Assembly: GCF_024345185.1 (NCBI RefSeq)
Contig: NZ_BROB01000011.1
Span: forward strand, 23,252 to 87,251
From: Levilactobacillus humaensis
GTDB taxonomy: Bacteria; Bacillota; Bacilli; Lactobacillales; Lactobacillaceae
Length of the DNA stretch: 64,000 nt
Reading direction: 5' to 3'
The number at the start of each line of letters is the position of its first letter. Position 1 is the first letter of the stretch. This document shows positions 17,931-26,734 of the stretch, piece by piece. The notes beneath the pieces are model-generated. The model saw only the letters and a list, made by a program, of their open reading frames with translations. It searched no databases and was not told where the DNA came from. A program made the translations under genes and the position numbers.

Positions 17931-18797
17931 GTGTTGAACTTGAAAATTGTCGTTACGGGAGCCACCGGCCATTTGGGTCGCCAGATTGTGGATCATTTAA
18001 CTGAATTAGTTGCCCCAACTAGCTTAACGTTGGGCGTTCATACCCCTAGCAAGGCCCAGGACTACGCTAACCAAGGCATGTCGATTAAGCCTTTGGATTA
18101 TACTGAACCAGCAACCGTAGCGGCAGCCTTGGATGGAGCAGACGTTGCGGTCTACGTGCCTAGCAAGAGTCATGATAGCTTCAGCCGGGTGACCGAATTT
18201 GAACACGTCGTTACGGCCGCGACCCAAGCCAAAGTTGGTCACTTGGTGGTCATGGGCTTTATTGCCGACCAGGCCAACAATCCGTTTGATTTATCGGCCT
18301 TCTACGGCTATGTACCACGCCGGTTAGCCTCAAGTGATCTGAGCTATACCATCGTTCGTAATGCGTTATATGCCGATCCGCTGGTCCCTTATTTACCAGA
18401 ATTAATCGAACGGCAAAACGTCATTTACCCAATGGACGATCAAGCCTTGAGTTTCATCAGCTTGGCTGATAGTGCTGCGGCCTTTGCCAAGATCACCGTC
18501 ACACCAGCCCTGTGGACGCGTTCCATGTACACGTTGACCCAAGAGCGGGCCTACAGCATGCCCGAATTGGCCGAGGTGCTCTCGACCGTCTCCGGTGAAA
18601 AGATTGGCTACGCGCCAGTCGATAACGCTGAGTTTGGGAAGATTTACAACGAAGGCAATGAGGGACACATGTTGTCCTCCATGTATGCTGGTGGGGCCAT
18701 GGGTCTGTTAGACATCACGACTGATGACTATGCCACCATCATGGGCCATCCGGCACAGTCATTACCGGACTTCTTAAAAGAAAATTACCGTCGTTAA
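17931..18797 (+). CDS. NmrA-like NAD(P)-binding oxidoreductase
   Basis: 288 residues of the atypical SDR/NmrA type (compare quinone oxidoreductase 2, YtfG). It has the N-terminal Rossmann motif VVTGATGHLGRQIV (TGATGxxG), then ALDGADVAVYVPSKSHD and a C-terminal region like NmrA proteins (YTLTQERAYSMPELAEVLS). Such proteins reduce quinones or sense redox state. GTG at 17931 is used as start; TTG at 17934 has slightly better spacing from AAGGA, a one-residue difference. The dyad operator upstream suggests substrate- or stress-controlled expression. Confidence 0.8.
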   Translation: MLNLKIVVTGATGHLGRQIVDHLTELVAPTSLTLGVHTPSKAQDYANQGMSIKPLDYTEPATVAAALDGADVAVYVPSKSHDSFSRVTEFEHVVTAATQAKVGHLVVMGFIADQANNPFDLSAFYGYVPRRLASSDLSYTIVRNALYADPLVPYLPELIERQNVIYPMDDQALSFISLADSAAAFAKITVTPALWTRSMYTLTQERAYSMPELAEVLSTVSGEKIGYAPVDNAEFGKIYNEGNEGHMLSSMYAGGAMGLLDITTDDYATIMGHPAQSLPDFLKENYRR

Positions 18798-18814
18798 GTT
18801 TAATTGGTAAAAAC

Positions 18815-18854
18815 AAAACAGCGTGATCACCGGAATAGGTGATCACGCTGTTTT
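18815..18854. terminator. Bidirectional terminator
   Basis: AAAACAGCGTGATCACC / GGTGATCACGCTGTTTT, a perfect stem between the convergent NmrA-like and XRE genes, with A-run and T-run on either side. Confidence 0.9.
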
Positions 18855-18883
18855 AAATTGGCGGTATATTTTACGTATGAATT

Positions 18884-19606
18884 CTAGTGAATGTCACGAT
18901 AGAGATTAATAATCGCGCCAGCCAATTGGGCTTCGAATTTGTCACGGGGGAGGAAGACCGACTGCTCTGATGGGAAACCAGTGGTGAGTAATACCTGATC
19001 ATTCGCAACTGGCAGGGCGCGTCGGATAGTGGTTTTGCCCGGTTTAAGATTAATGGCAACCAACTTGGCATTTTCCGAAGCTAATTGACAAGCTTCCTCT
19101 GCCGCGTCGACGACGACCAAATCATTTTGTAAGATCCCTAGCATCATTAGGTTAGTATCGGTGACCTTGAGCCAAGCCAATCCTGGTTTCTTCGCGTTTC
19201 GAACCGGTAGCTTGCTGGAGACTTTCATGTTGTCAGGAATACGTAATTCAGTTTGCATATCGCTGATCGGAATGTGTAGGGAAGTGGTGGTTGGCAGGTC
19301 GTCGGATTTTCCCGTTATGTTAAGTCTGTAGGACTTGTTCCTACCAGATGGCCTTTTGTCGGATAAATTGGCTTTTTCAAGTTCATCAGGAATCAGATCG
19401 GCCAACTCGAAAATCTGAGTTTCCGAAATGCGTAATCCCTTGGCAATCTTGCGTAGGGTATTGGGCTTGGGGATCTGTCGTTTATTGTTTTCGATCTGGG
19501 AATAATACGATGCCGAGATCCCCGCATATAAGGCGACTTTACGTACTGAGTCACCTTTGCTAATACGGATCTTTCTTAATTCATTGCCAAATGTTGAATC
19601 CTGCAT
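18884..19606 (-). CDS. XRE-family regulator with decayed S24 domain
   Basis: 240 residues. An N-terminal helix-turn-helix of the XRE/Cro class covers about residues 8-65 (LRKIRISKGDSVRKVALYAG, ISASYYSQIENNKR). The C-terminal half is laid out like an S24/LexA domain (about 150-225). The usual catalytic site GDSM reads TDTNLM here, and the Lys partner region reads TTIRRAL, so Ser and Lys are replaced by Asn and Arg; self-cleavage is not expected. It may act as a dimerisation or sensor domain. ATG at 19606 is preferred over GTG at 19615, since GGGGTG then serves as RBS. Target genes are unknown; the zinc-ribbon operon lies divergently next to it. Confidence 0.75.
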   Translation of the reverse strand: MQDSTFGNELRKIRISKGDSVRKVALYAGISASYYSQIENNKRQIPKPNTLRKIAKGLRISETQIFELADLIPDELEKANLSDKRPSGRNKSYRLNITGKSDDLPTTTSLHIPISDMQTELRIPDNMKVSSKLPVRNAKKPGLAWLKVTDTNLMMLGILQNDLVVVDAAEEACQLASENAKLVAINLKPGKTTIRRALPVANDQVLLTTGFPSEQSVFLPRDKFEAQLAGAIINLYRDIH

Positions 19607-19905
19607 CGTTCTCACCCCGTTTGTATCTAACTAGTATAGCAACGAATGGCGACGGATCCCTAGATAATGGGCTTTTGAGGCATAAATTGTGATTGCAAAA
19701 GTGAAACATGAGACTTATACTTATAATTAAGTTAGCTTTTATGAATTCAAACTGGCAGAAGTCTAGTTAATTAGCGGTTCTGTCATCCCTTTAATAACCT
19801 TGATATAGCGGTTTCAGAGGATGGTGGGCACGTGAATAGTCAAGACAACGATCTCTTCAGTTACCGTTGTTCACAAAAATAATACAAAATTATGGAGGTA
19901 ATATT

Positions 19906-20499
19906 ATGAATTTTTGTCCAAAGTGTGGCACGTCAGTTAAGGCGGGAACTCGCTTTTGCCCGAACTGTGGGTTTGATTTACAGGTAAAGGGAGCAACATC
20001 AACGCCGGCTGCGAGTGCACCTGTGCAGTCAGCGCCACAACCACAAGTACAGCCACAGGCACAACCACAACCGCAACCCCAAGTACAATTTCAACAACAA
20101 GCGACTATGGCAGCACCTATGCCGCAAGCTGCGGGTAATGGTGCCATCGACTACCAAAGTAATTTGGGGTTATTTGGCGCGTTTTCAGAGTATATGAAGG
20201 AATACGTCAAATTTGATGGACGAATGAGCCGTGCCAATTACTGGTGGGCTTACCTAGCGATTTCTATTATTAGCGTGATTGCATTGATTCTTTCGTATGC
20301 CATGGGTAGTTTTCTTCTTACGAATGTCGTTGTTTTGCTGTTCCTTGTGCCATCGTATTCAAGTATGTCTCGTCGATTACATGATAGTAACCTCTCTGGT
20401 GGTAATATCTTTTGGATATTGCTCCCGGTTGCTGGGGCTATTTATCTTCTTGTTTTACTTTGCAAGCCAGCTGACCAACAAGCCAATCGTTTTGGTTAG
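19906..20499 (+). CDS. Zinc-ribbon DUF805 membrane protein
   Basis: 197 residues. The N-terminus is a zinc ribbon (FCPKCGTSVKAGTRFCPNCG; CxxC-x11-CxxC), followed by a Pro/Gln/Ala-rich linker (about 27-75) and a DUF805 domain with about three membrane helices (FDGRMSRANYWWAYL, MSRRLHDSNLSG). DUF805 proteins are common inner-membrane proteins of unknown function. ATG at 19906 is set by TATGGAGG just upstream; an in-frame TTG at 19867 has no RBS. First gene of a three-gene operon in which every product begins with the same kind of zinc ribbon. Confidence 0.85.
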   Translation: MNFCPKCGTSVKAGTRFCPNCGFDLQVKGATSTPAASAPVQSAPQPQVQPQAQPQPQPQVQFQQQATMAAPMPQAAGNGAIDYQSNLGLFGAFSEYMKEYVKFDGRMSRANYWWAYLAISIISVIALILSYAMGSFLLTNVVVLLFLVPSYSSMSRRLHDSNLSGGNIFWILLPVAGAIYLLVLLCKPADQQANRFG

Positions 20500-20508
20500 G
20501 AGTTAGCC

Positions 20509-21612
20509 ATGAATTCTAATTTCTTTTGTCCGGGTTGTGGGCAACCTGTGAGGCTGGGACTGAACTTTTGCCCATACTGTGGGCGTGATTTACGCGCCTT
20601 TCAGCCGGCGTCTTCGGCCGCACCACAGGCGCAGACAAAAGCTAAGGTGAGTTCAAGTCCTAACCTTTTAGATTCGGCGACCGCACAACTCAATAGCTGG
20701 ACCGGACAACGGCGCAAGGTGCCCATTCAGCTAGGCAGTATGTTTAGCCAGGTATTTAAAGCGCATACAGAGGCCGAAGCCGAAACCCTCTTCATCGGGG
20801 GAACGGAAAAGACGACGCCATCGCTGGCCACCGTCAGTGATTCTCCGGTTCAGCCCTGGTTGTTTACCCGAGTGCTAGCTGTATTTGGCTTGACGATCGC
20901 TATTCTAGCGGGAAGCCTATTTATTTTTAATGGGGAGAAAATGTATAACGGGTTAATCTTCATGAGTGCCTTGGCCGTTCCTTTTTCCCTGCTAATTATG
21001 TTTTTTGAAATTAATACGTTCCGTAATATCAGTATTTTTAAGGTGACCAAGATTTTTATGGTCGGTGGAGTTGCCTCGGTTCTCACCACTATGGTTCTCT
21101 ATCAGTTCGTTAACATTCAAAACATGACAATTGTAGCAGCAATTCTGGTTGCCATCATTGAGGAGACTGGGAAGCTGGTCATCATCGCCTACTATGTGAA
21201 ACGAGCCCAAGCGCATTTCATTTTAAATGGCCTGCTGATTGGGGCGGCAATCGGGGCTGGTTTTGCGGCGTTTGAAACGGCCGGTTATGCGCAAGACTAT
21301 GGCCTGTGGGTGTTGCTGTTACGGGCCATAGATTCGCTGGGGACCCATACCATGTGGGGAGCTATTAGTGGGGCCGCCTTAGTCATGGTGAAGGGGGCTC
21401 ATCCATTAGCCGCGAATACATTTCAAGATGGTCGGTTCGTCCGATTCTATGCGTTAGCCGTAAGTTTACATGCTTTATGGGATATGCCCTTACCATTGCC
21501 TAGTCCATTGAAGTCAGGCGTACTGATCGCGGTGGCCTGGGTGATAGTTTTAGTGTTAATTAACGCCGGTTTACGTGAAATTCGCGAGCTACGAGAAGGA
21601 AAATTAACTTAA
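20509..21612 (+). CDS. Zinc-ribbon PrsW-like intramembrane protease
   Basis: 367 residues, starting 9 nt after the previous stop. Zinc ribbon at residues 1-28 (FFCPGCGQPVRLGLNFCPYCG), a linker, then 8-9 membrane helices. The second half has the PrsW hallmarks: AIIEETGKLVIIAYYV (EExxK), AAIGAGFAAFETAGYA, GTHTMWGAISGAAL and SLHALWD with His. PrsW-family proteins are proposed glutamic proteases acting within the membrane; in Bacillus subtilis PrsW cleaves anti-sigma factor RsiW. What this one cuts is unknown; no anti-sigma factor is seen in the window. Confidence 0.8.
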   Translation: MNSNFFCPGCGQPVRLGLNFCPYCGRDLRAFQPASSAAPQAQTKAKVSSSPNLLDSATAQLNSWTGQRRKVPIQLGSMFSQVFKAHTEAEAETLFIGGTEKTTPSLATVSDSPVQPWLFTRVLAVFGLTIAILAGSLFIFNGEKMYNGLIFMSALAVPFSLLIMFFEINTFRNISIFKVTKIFMVGGVASVLTTMVLYQFVNIQNMTIVAAILVAIIEETGKLVIIAYYVKRAQAHFILNGLLIGAAIGAGFAAFETAGYAQDYGLWVLLLRAIDSLGTHTMWGAISGAALVMVKGAHPLAANTFQDGRFVRFYALAVSLHALWDMPLPLPSPLKSGVLIAVAWVIVLVLINAGLREIRELREGKLT

Positions 21613-21627
21613 ATGGGAGTGTTGAAA

Positions 21628-22623
21628 ATGAAGTTTTGTATTAACTGTGGTCAGCAATTGAAAGCCGGACAAAAGTTCTGTACCAATTGTGGTGCGAAAC
21701 AACCAGAGTTCACGCAACCCGCAACACCAGCATCTTCGGCAGCGTCTGTGGCCCCTCAAGCAGCGCCAGTGGTTCCAACACAGGAACAAGCCACCCCAGT
21801 GGAACCGCCGGTCGAGCCGGAGATACCAATGCCTACGTCTGATGTCGAGCCACCAGTTTCACAAGCGTCAGCACCGGCTATACCAGATGTGGCGCCAACT
21901 GAATCCCCGGTGACACCGAATGTTGATGAACCCGTAACGCCAACAGATGCGGCCACTAGCGACGCACCGGAAGCACCCACACCTAATGTGAATAATCCAG
22001 TTGGTCAGACTCCAGGAAGCGCAGGTGTGTCAGGCTCCCCAACGCAGGCACCGCAACAGCCGGGAACCTCGACCGCAGGAACAACGACGCCTAACGGTGG
22101 TGAGACTTATACTCAAAATGGACAGGTCGCCACGCAACCAGCCAATACGCCAGCACAGACAGTGGCAAAAGCGGCTGGAGATCGGCGAACCATCTGGATC
22201 GTGGTAGGGGCAATTGTCCTCATCTTGATTGGTGTGGCTGGGTATAACGGCTATAATACTTATAAGCGGGACAATTTAACGGAACAAGAGATTGCCAACA
22301 TTGGTGATGGTGTGACCTCAAAATATTTGGGTAATTCCGCAACGGTCCGCTATAGTAAGAGTGACAATGTGTTAACGGTGGAAGCAGATGAGGATACGGA
22401 TCTTTATGATATCGCTTATGATATGACGAATGGCTATGATGAAGCTGATGATATGGCTCCTTATCTTACCAAGCTAAAGAAGATTTCTACGGCCATGGCG
22501 CCACTGATGCCAACTAATTTAAAAGATGTTCGGGTGGAACTTTTGAATCCGCAGAATACCAATCTGCACCTTTACACTGCTGAAGATGGCGATATAATTT
22601 ACGATTTTACAGATGACGAGTGA
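21628..22623 (+). CDS. Zinc-ribbon single-pass membrane protein
   Basis: 331 residues. ATG at 21628 is preferred (GGGAGTG ahead); an in-frame ATG at 21613 lies only 1 nt past the previous gene. Zinc ribbon at residues 1-24 (FCINCGQQLKAGQKFCTNCG), then a long Pro/Thr/Ala/Val-rich linker (about 25-180), one membrane helix (TIWIVVGAIVLILIGVAGYN, about 192-211) and a 120-residue acidic C-terminal domain with no match that I recognise. The topology suggests the ribbon inside and the acidic domain outside, or the reverse; the sequence does not decide it. Last gene of the zinc-ribbon operon, followed by a terminator. Confidence 0.75.
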   Translation: MKFCINCGQQLKAGQKFCTNCGAKQPEFTQPATPASSAASVAPQAAPVVPTQEQATPVEPPVEPEIPMPTSDVEPPVSQASAPAIPDVAPTESPVTPNVDEPVTPTDAATSDAPEAPTPNVNNPVGQTPGSAGVSGSPTQAPQQPGTSTAGTTTPNGGETYTQNGQVATQPANTPAQTVAKAAGDRRTIWIVVGAIVLILIGVAGYNGYNTYKRDNLTEQEIANIGDGVTSKYLGNSATVRYSKSDNVLTVEADEDTDLYDIAYDMTNGYDEADDMAPYLTKLKKISTAMAPLMPTNLKDVRVELLNPQNTNLHLYTAEDGDIIYDFTDDE

Positions 22624-22758
22624 CCAGTCAGTTTAGAAGAAAAATTATCAGTAAGTAAACTCTAAAATACATAGTGCCAGCTCTTTGAAAGCCCTCCTTG
22701 GATTAAAGTAACTGGCCAGAAACTCCTGTATTTTACAGGTCTATACTGAAATGTAGGC

Positions 22759-22790
22759 ATCCAATTCAAAACGAATTGGATGTCTTTTTC
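22759..22790 (+). terminator. Intrinsic terminator of the zinc-ribbon operon
   Basis: ATCCAATTC / GAATTGGAT hairpin followed by a T-run, about 135 nt after the last stop codon. No gene is seen in the stretch between. Confidence 0.85.
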
Positions 22791-22810
22791 TCAAAATAGT
22801 CTGAAATATA

Positions 22811-22850
22811 AAAACCGCCAAGCAGTGATTTCTACACTGTTTGGCGGTTT
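22811..22850 (-). terminator. Intrinsic terminator of the TagF-like gene
   Basis: AAACCGCCAA / TTGGCGGTTT arms; on the minus strand the hairpin runs into TTTTTATATTT. Confidence 0.9.
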
Positions 22851-22865
22851 AACTTTAAAAAGAGC

Positions 22866-25169
22866 TTACTTCAAATCTTCTTTGTCGAAGAACGCGTCGA
22901 CAACACGTTGGCTGGCATGGCCGTCTTCCCAATTGTTAAAGCGATCGCTGAAACGTTGGTAAGCACCGGCATATTCCTGTTCAACCTTAGGCAGATTGTG
23001 CAGGGCCGACAACACGTCGTCATTGGTCTTCAACAGTGGTCCTGGGAGATCCTTTTCCATGTCGAGGTAGAAGCCTCGCAAGACACTCCCGTACTTTTCG
23101 TAATCGTAAACGAAGTACAGAATAGGGCGTCGCAGGATGGCGTAATCGAAGAACACACTGGAGTAGTCGGTGATGAGTACATCGGCAATCAGGTACAGTT
23201 CAGCAATATCGTCGTAGCTGGATTCGTTGTAAACGAAGTCGCCGAAACCGGTCGTGTCCAAGTGTTCCGTGATGAAGTAGTGGGTCCGTAAGACCAGCAC
23301 GTATTCGTCACCGAGTTCGCGCTTTAGACGTTCGATATCGAGTTTCAACGTGAACTTGTAATCCCCGACACCGTAGTAGTCATCGTCACGCCACGTTGGG
23401 GCGTAGAGGATGATCTTCTTGTCGAGCGGGATTCCCAATTGTTCCTTAATCTTCCGTGCCTGGTCATCTTTGTCCGGGGCACTTAGGATATCGTTACGTG
23501 GGTAACCTGACTTCAACATCTGACCTTCTGGATACATGAAGGCGTGTTCGAAGACGTCGACGGAGAATTGGTTGGCGGTGACCAGGTAATCCCATTGACG
23601 GGATTGAGAGAAGAAGATCGCCTTATACATTGGATTGGCACTGGCCACGTTATCCATGTCGAAGACCAAATGCTTCAATGGTGTTCCGTGCCAAGTTGAC
23701 AGGAATTTGGTTCCGGGACGCTTGACGAACCACTGGGGTTGACGCATGTTGATGACCTGGTACTTAGAGGTTGCCAGGTAGTACATGTAGCGCCAGCCAA
23801 ACCGCTTGACCACGATGGTATCTGGTCGATCGGCAGGGGTGTCTTCGACGTCGGGGTTCATGATCCAAACGTGTTTAAACTTGCCAGGATAGTTCTCTTG
23901 AATGTAGTTGTAAATGGCCTTAGGGCTATCTGAGAAGTTACGTCCTAAGAAGGATTCGTAAATGATAACTCGTGGCTTGATTGGCATCTTGGTAAACCAC
24001 CAGATGTAAGACAGACGGGTGAGACCTCGACCGCGATGGTGGAGCACCCGGTTCAACTGCCGTAACCGCACTAACCCGTTGATTCGGGATTGGGGGCAGG
24101 TTGGTTGACGCCGAATGTGATGCAAGATTTGCCGACTGAGGAGGGAAACGTCGCCATATGCGGCGGCATCCGTGTCCTTCAGGTAGTGGTGCAGGTCCTT
24201 CATCAAGGCGGGCACGTCATCCACCGTCACGGGTGAACTGGTGGCCAAGGCCTGATAGAGGAAACGGTGCATCCGCAGTAAGGTGTAGCGGCTGAAGGCA
24301 AAGTGGAGATCGTCATCCTTGATGAGGTCTAGACTGGCTTGCCAAGCAGCGACCCGCTGTTGCCAACGCGTGCCAACTTCGAGTTGGTGAATTGAAGGTT
24401 GGTTGATGGGGTCATTGTGCTTGACCCGGATGTAGTGGGGCGTGGCTAACCGCAGATAAGAGCTGGTTAAGGCCATGACCTGAACTAAGAAGGGAAAGTC
24501 GGGGTAGAGTTGGTTATCGGGCATGAATTGAATGTCATGTTCCTGAACCAATTTACGGTCGATTACCTTACCGGTCAGTTTAATTTGGCGGTTAAATTGA
24601 TCCCAACGCGTGTCACCACGCAACTGAACGTACTTGTGTTCCAACCAGTTCAACGCATTGGCGTCGACTGCTGGGGCATCTGGCAATTGTTGGGTAACGG
24701 CTGGATCGAAGTTTAAGGCAAAGTTCTTAGGTGCACGACGCTTGGCACCACCCCATTTTGGTAGTGTGTCCAAGGCTTCCGTCTGTTCCAAACTATTAAG
24801 GAATGACGATTGTGGTTCGTAAGTGGGGTATTGGTTCAAGTCTCCCAGGGTATCGGTAGCGGGATTGATCGCTGCCATTTCCGCCAAGGCGCTTGGTACC
24901 AGGAAGTCATCGCTATCCACGAAGACTAACCAGTCACCGGTTGCCGCAGCCACGGCCGCATTGCGGGCTGAACCCATAGTGTTGCCATCGAATGACACTT
25001 GACGGACCTTGAACGGCACCTGCCACTCTGACTCAGTGAAGTCGAGGGGCGCGTTGAGCGCAATAATCCACTCGAAGTCGTGAGTCGTTTGGTGGACTAA
25101 GTTTTGCCGTAGGGCTAATAGTTGATGTAGTTCACCCGTTTGACAGGGTGTAATTAAACTAAATTTCAT
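22866..25169 (-). CDS. TagF-like polyol-phosphate polymerase with GT2 domain
   Basis: 767 residues, two domains. Residues 1-220 form a GT-A/GT2 glycosyltransferase fold (FSLITPCQTGEL, GSARNAAVAAATGDWLVFVDSDDFL with the DxDD metal site). Residues about 400-755 are a CDP-glycerol/CDP-ribitol transferase domain: STWHGTPLKHL, LYAPTWRDDD, LRTHYF, DVLITDYSSVFFDYA and RGFYLDMEKDLPGP, all family signatures. This pairing is found in wall teichoic acid or similar phosphopolyol synthesis at the cytoplasmic membrane face. Whether glycerol- or ribitol-phosphate is used cannot be told. RBS AGGAGG. The gene at 25179 lies 9 nt upstream in the same operon. Confidence 0.88.
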   Translation of the reverse strand: MKFSLITPCQTGELHQLLALRQNLVHQTTHDFEWIIALNAPLDFTESEWQVPFKVRQVSFDGNTMGSARNAAVAAATGDWLVFVDSDDFLVPSALAEMAAINPATDTLGDLNQYPTYEPQSSFLNSLEQTEALDTLPKWGGAKRRAPKNFALNFDPAVTQQLPDAPAVDANALNWLEHKYVQLRGDTRWDQFNRQIKLTGKVIDRKLVQEHDIQFMPDNQLYPDFPFLVQVMALTSSYLRLATPHYIRVKHNDPINQPSIHQLEVGTRWQQRVAAWQASLDLIKDDDLHFAFSRYTLLRMHRFLYQALATSSPVTVDDVPALMKDLHHYLKDTDAAAYGDVSLLSRQILHHIRRQPTCPQSRINGLVRLRQLNRVLHHRGRGLTRLSYIWWFTKMPIKPRVIIYESFLGRNFSDSPKAIYNYIQENYPGKFKHVWIMNPDVEDTPADRPDTIVVKRFGWRYMYYLATSKYQVINMRQPQWFVKRPGTKFLSTWHGTPLKHLVFDMDNVASANPMYKAIFFSQSRQWDYLVTANQFSVDVFEHAFMYPEGQMLKSGYPRNDILSAPDKDDQARKIKEQLGIPLDKKIILYAPTWRDDDYYGVGDYKFTLKLDIERLKRELGDEYVLVLRTHYFITEHLDTTGFGDFVYNESSYDDIAELYLIADVLITDYSSVFFDYAILRRPILYFVYDYEKYGSVLRGFYLDMEKDLPGPLLKTNDDVLSALHNLPKVEQEYAGAYQRFSDRFNNWEDGHASQRVVDAFFDKEDLK

Positions 25170-25178
25170 GACAACCTC

Positions 25179-26111
25179 CTAATAAAACAGCCGATGTGCC
25201 ATCTGTGGTGACACCATCCGCAAGAGCCCTAACCGTGACCAAACCTTGGTTGGTGGGGTAATGAGTTCTTTAATCCGACTCAGGAGCTGAACATGATTGG
25301 CCACACTGAGATTTTTTTTGCCAGCAGTATCTAACAGGGTATTCAGCTGACGCTGGAAGTACTCGGTAAAGGCGGGTTGCCACATGACGCCCAGTGATTG
25401 GACGTCGATGCGTTGTAACTCATCGAGCCATTCAACTGGCGTGGCTTCTGCCCAGACCTGCCGCTGAATCGTTGGCACGTGGAGTCTTAAGACGTCCTGA
25501 CTGAGCTGGAGCACATGAAAAGCCTGCGCGATGGAAACTAGGGGCAGGTCGTGATCCAATAACGTGACAGGTAACAGTAATCCGGTTGGGCGGATACGTT
25601 GGGTCAAGCGACCCACTGTTTGTAAATCGGTTTGAATGCTGTAACTTTGACGGGCCCACAACGTCATTTGACGTTCAGTGGGGGTCGTCGGTGTGGCCGA
25701 GGTCAGGTTTTGGAAAGTCAGTTGCGTCGCGGATGAATCATGTTCAGCGAGGTAGGTTGAGACCTGCTCGTTGAGATCCAGCGTCGTTTCAAAGGCTGAC
25801 AGACTGATCGGACTACCGGGATGTTGGGTTGCCAGTTGATCCCATTGTTGCATGGCCCCCGGTAAAACATGGTCCGTCTCGCGTAGATTAAGGAGATAGT
25901 TGTGGGGGGTCGATGGCAAATTCAAGTCGTTGACTGCGAGATGCCAGCTGGCGGCTTGGGCCTGTTGTTCGGCCGTTAGCGATTGTTCAGTTGGTAGTTG
26001 TAAATTCAGCGTCGTGGCGGCAAAGTTTTGGTTGGCGAGTTCCTCAATGAGGGAACTGAGCTTGGCCCAGTCCAACTGTGCTTGCGGCACGATGTTAACG
26101 AAAACGTGCAT
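25179..26111 (-). CDS. Unknown protein, possible decayed GT2 domain
   Basis: 310 residues; I do not recognise the family. ATG at 26111 is preferred over a longer in-frame start at 26204, because GAAGGAAAAA precedes it. No signal peptide or membrane helix is seen. One stretch (NYLLNLRETDHVLPGAMQQW, about residues 74-93) resembles the GT2 segment of the downstream TagF-like enzyme (WLVFVDSDDFLVPSALAEM) with the acidic metal site reduced, so it may be a non-catalytic relative of a GT-A domain. The C-terminal part is helical. Co-transcription with the TagF-like gene suggests a role in the same polymer's synthesis. Confidence 0.5.
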   Translation of the reverse strand: MHVFVNIVPQAQLDWAKLSSLIEELANQNFAATTLNLQLPTEQSLTAEQQAQAASWHLAVNDLNLPSTPHNYLLNLRETDHVLPGAMQQWDQLATQHPGSPISLSAFETTLDLNEQVSTYLAEHDSSATQLTFQNLTSATPTTPTERQMTLWARQSYSIQTDLQTVGRLTQRIRPTGLLLPVTLLDHDLPLVSIAQAFHVLQLSQDVLRLHVPTIQRQVWAEATPVEWLDELQRIDVQSLGVMWQPAFTEYFQRQLNTLLDTAGKKNLSVANHVQLLSRIKELITPPTKVWSRLGLLRMVSPQMAHRLFY

Positions 26112-26247
26112 AATTTTTCCTTCTCCGTAAAGTATGTAAGATTTAGTGAACAGTAATTTGGCAACGACTCCTATTATACCGAGATCTGGGAGGGTTACCA
26201 CCAAAATTTGTAAAAAGGTTAAATTCTTAACCCTTATATTGAAGCGT

Positions 26248-26610
26248 TTAGATATCGTCGCGACTCAGCAGGGTGATCGCTTCGCCGTCAGCTTGACGAC
26301 GATCGATGTTGTCTTCCCCCCAAACACACAGTTCGTGGAGAATCCCTGAGAGGCTTTCACCGTAGTCCGTCAAGGCATATTCAACCTTGGGTGGAACCTG
26401 ATGAAAGACGTGGCGAGAAACGATGTTGGCAGCTTCTAGTTCACGGAGCTGTTGGGTCAACATCTTCTGCGAAATCTGGGGGATAGCCCGAGATAACTCG
26501 CCGGTCCGCATAGTGTGGTGACGCAAGTGACACAGAATGATTGATTTCCATTTGCCACCGATGATTTCCATGGTAGCCTCGACGCCAATGTGATAGGTCT
26601 TGGTGGGCAT
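26248..26610 (-). CDS. HxlR-family transcriptional regulator
   Basis: 120 residues, single winged helix. It has the family's conserved start and recognition region: GVEATMEIIGGKWKSIILCH, MRTGELSRAIPQISQKMLTQ and PPKVEYALTDYGESL. HxlR proteins are small dimeric repressors or activators that often respond to aldehydes, quinones or disulfide stress, and are commonly divergent from the gene they control. Here that is the MFS gene at 26735. No conserved N-terminal Cys is present (start MPTKTYHIGV), so a HypR/YodB-type Cys switch at that position is unlikely. RBS GAGGAGAA. Confidence 0.88.
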   Translation of the reverse strand: MPTKTYHIGVEATMEIIGGKWKSIILCHLRHHTMRTGELSRAIPQISQKMLTQQLRELEAANIVSRHVFHQVPPKVEYALTDYGESLSGILHELCVWGEDNIDRRQADGEAITLLSRDDI

Positions 26611-26633
26611 AAAACGGTTCTCCTCGTTGATGG

Positions 26634-26698
26634 TTACTTTTTGGTAAGTAGGGCACTTTAAAGTGGGTTCTTGTTCCCTAGTTATTAGCCAGTATAAT
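26634..26698 (+). promoter_or_regulatory. hxlR/MFS divergent control region
   Basis: Two candidate operators: TTACTTTTTGGTAAGTAG (26634-26651, arms TACTT / AAGTA) and the perfect palindrome CACTTTAAAGTG (26654-26665). The MFS promoter is TTGTTC (26671-26676), 16 nt, TATAAT (26693-26698). The core ACTTTAAAGT resembles the dyad at 17900-17916, so one regulator might act at both places. Confidence 0.55.
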
Positions 26699-26734
26699 CA
26701 ATATTTATCACGTACGCAATCTGAGGAGGGTATT

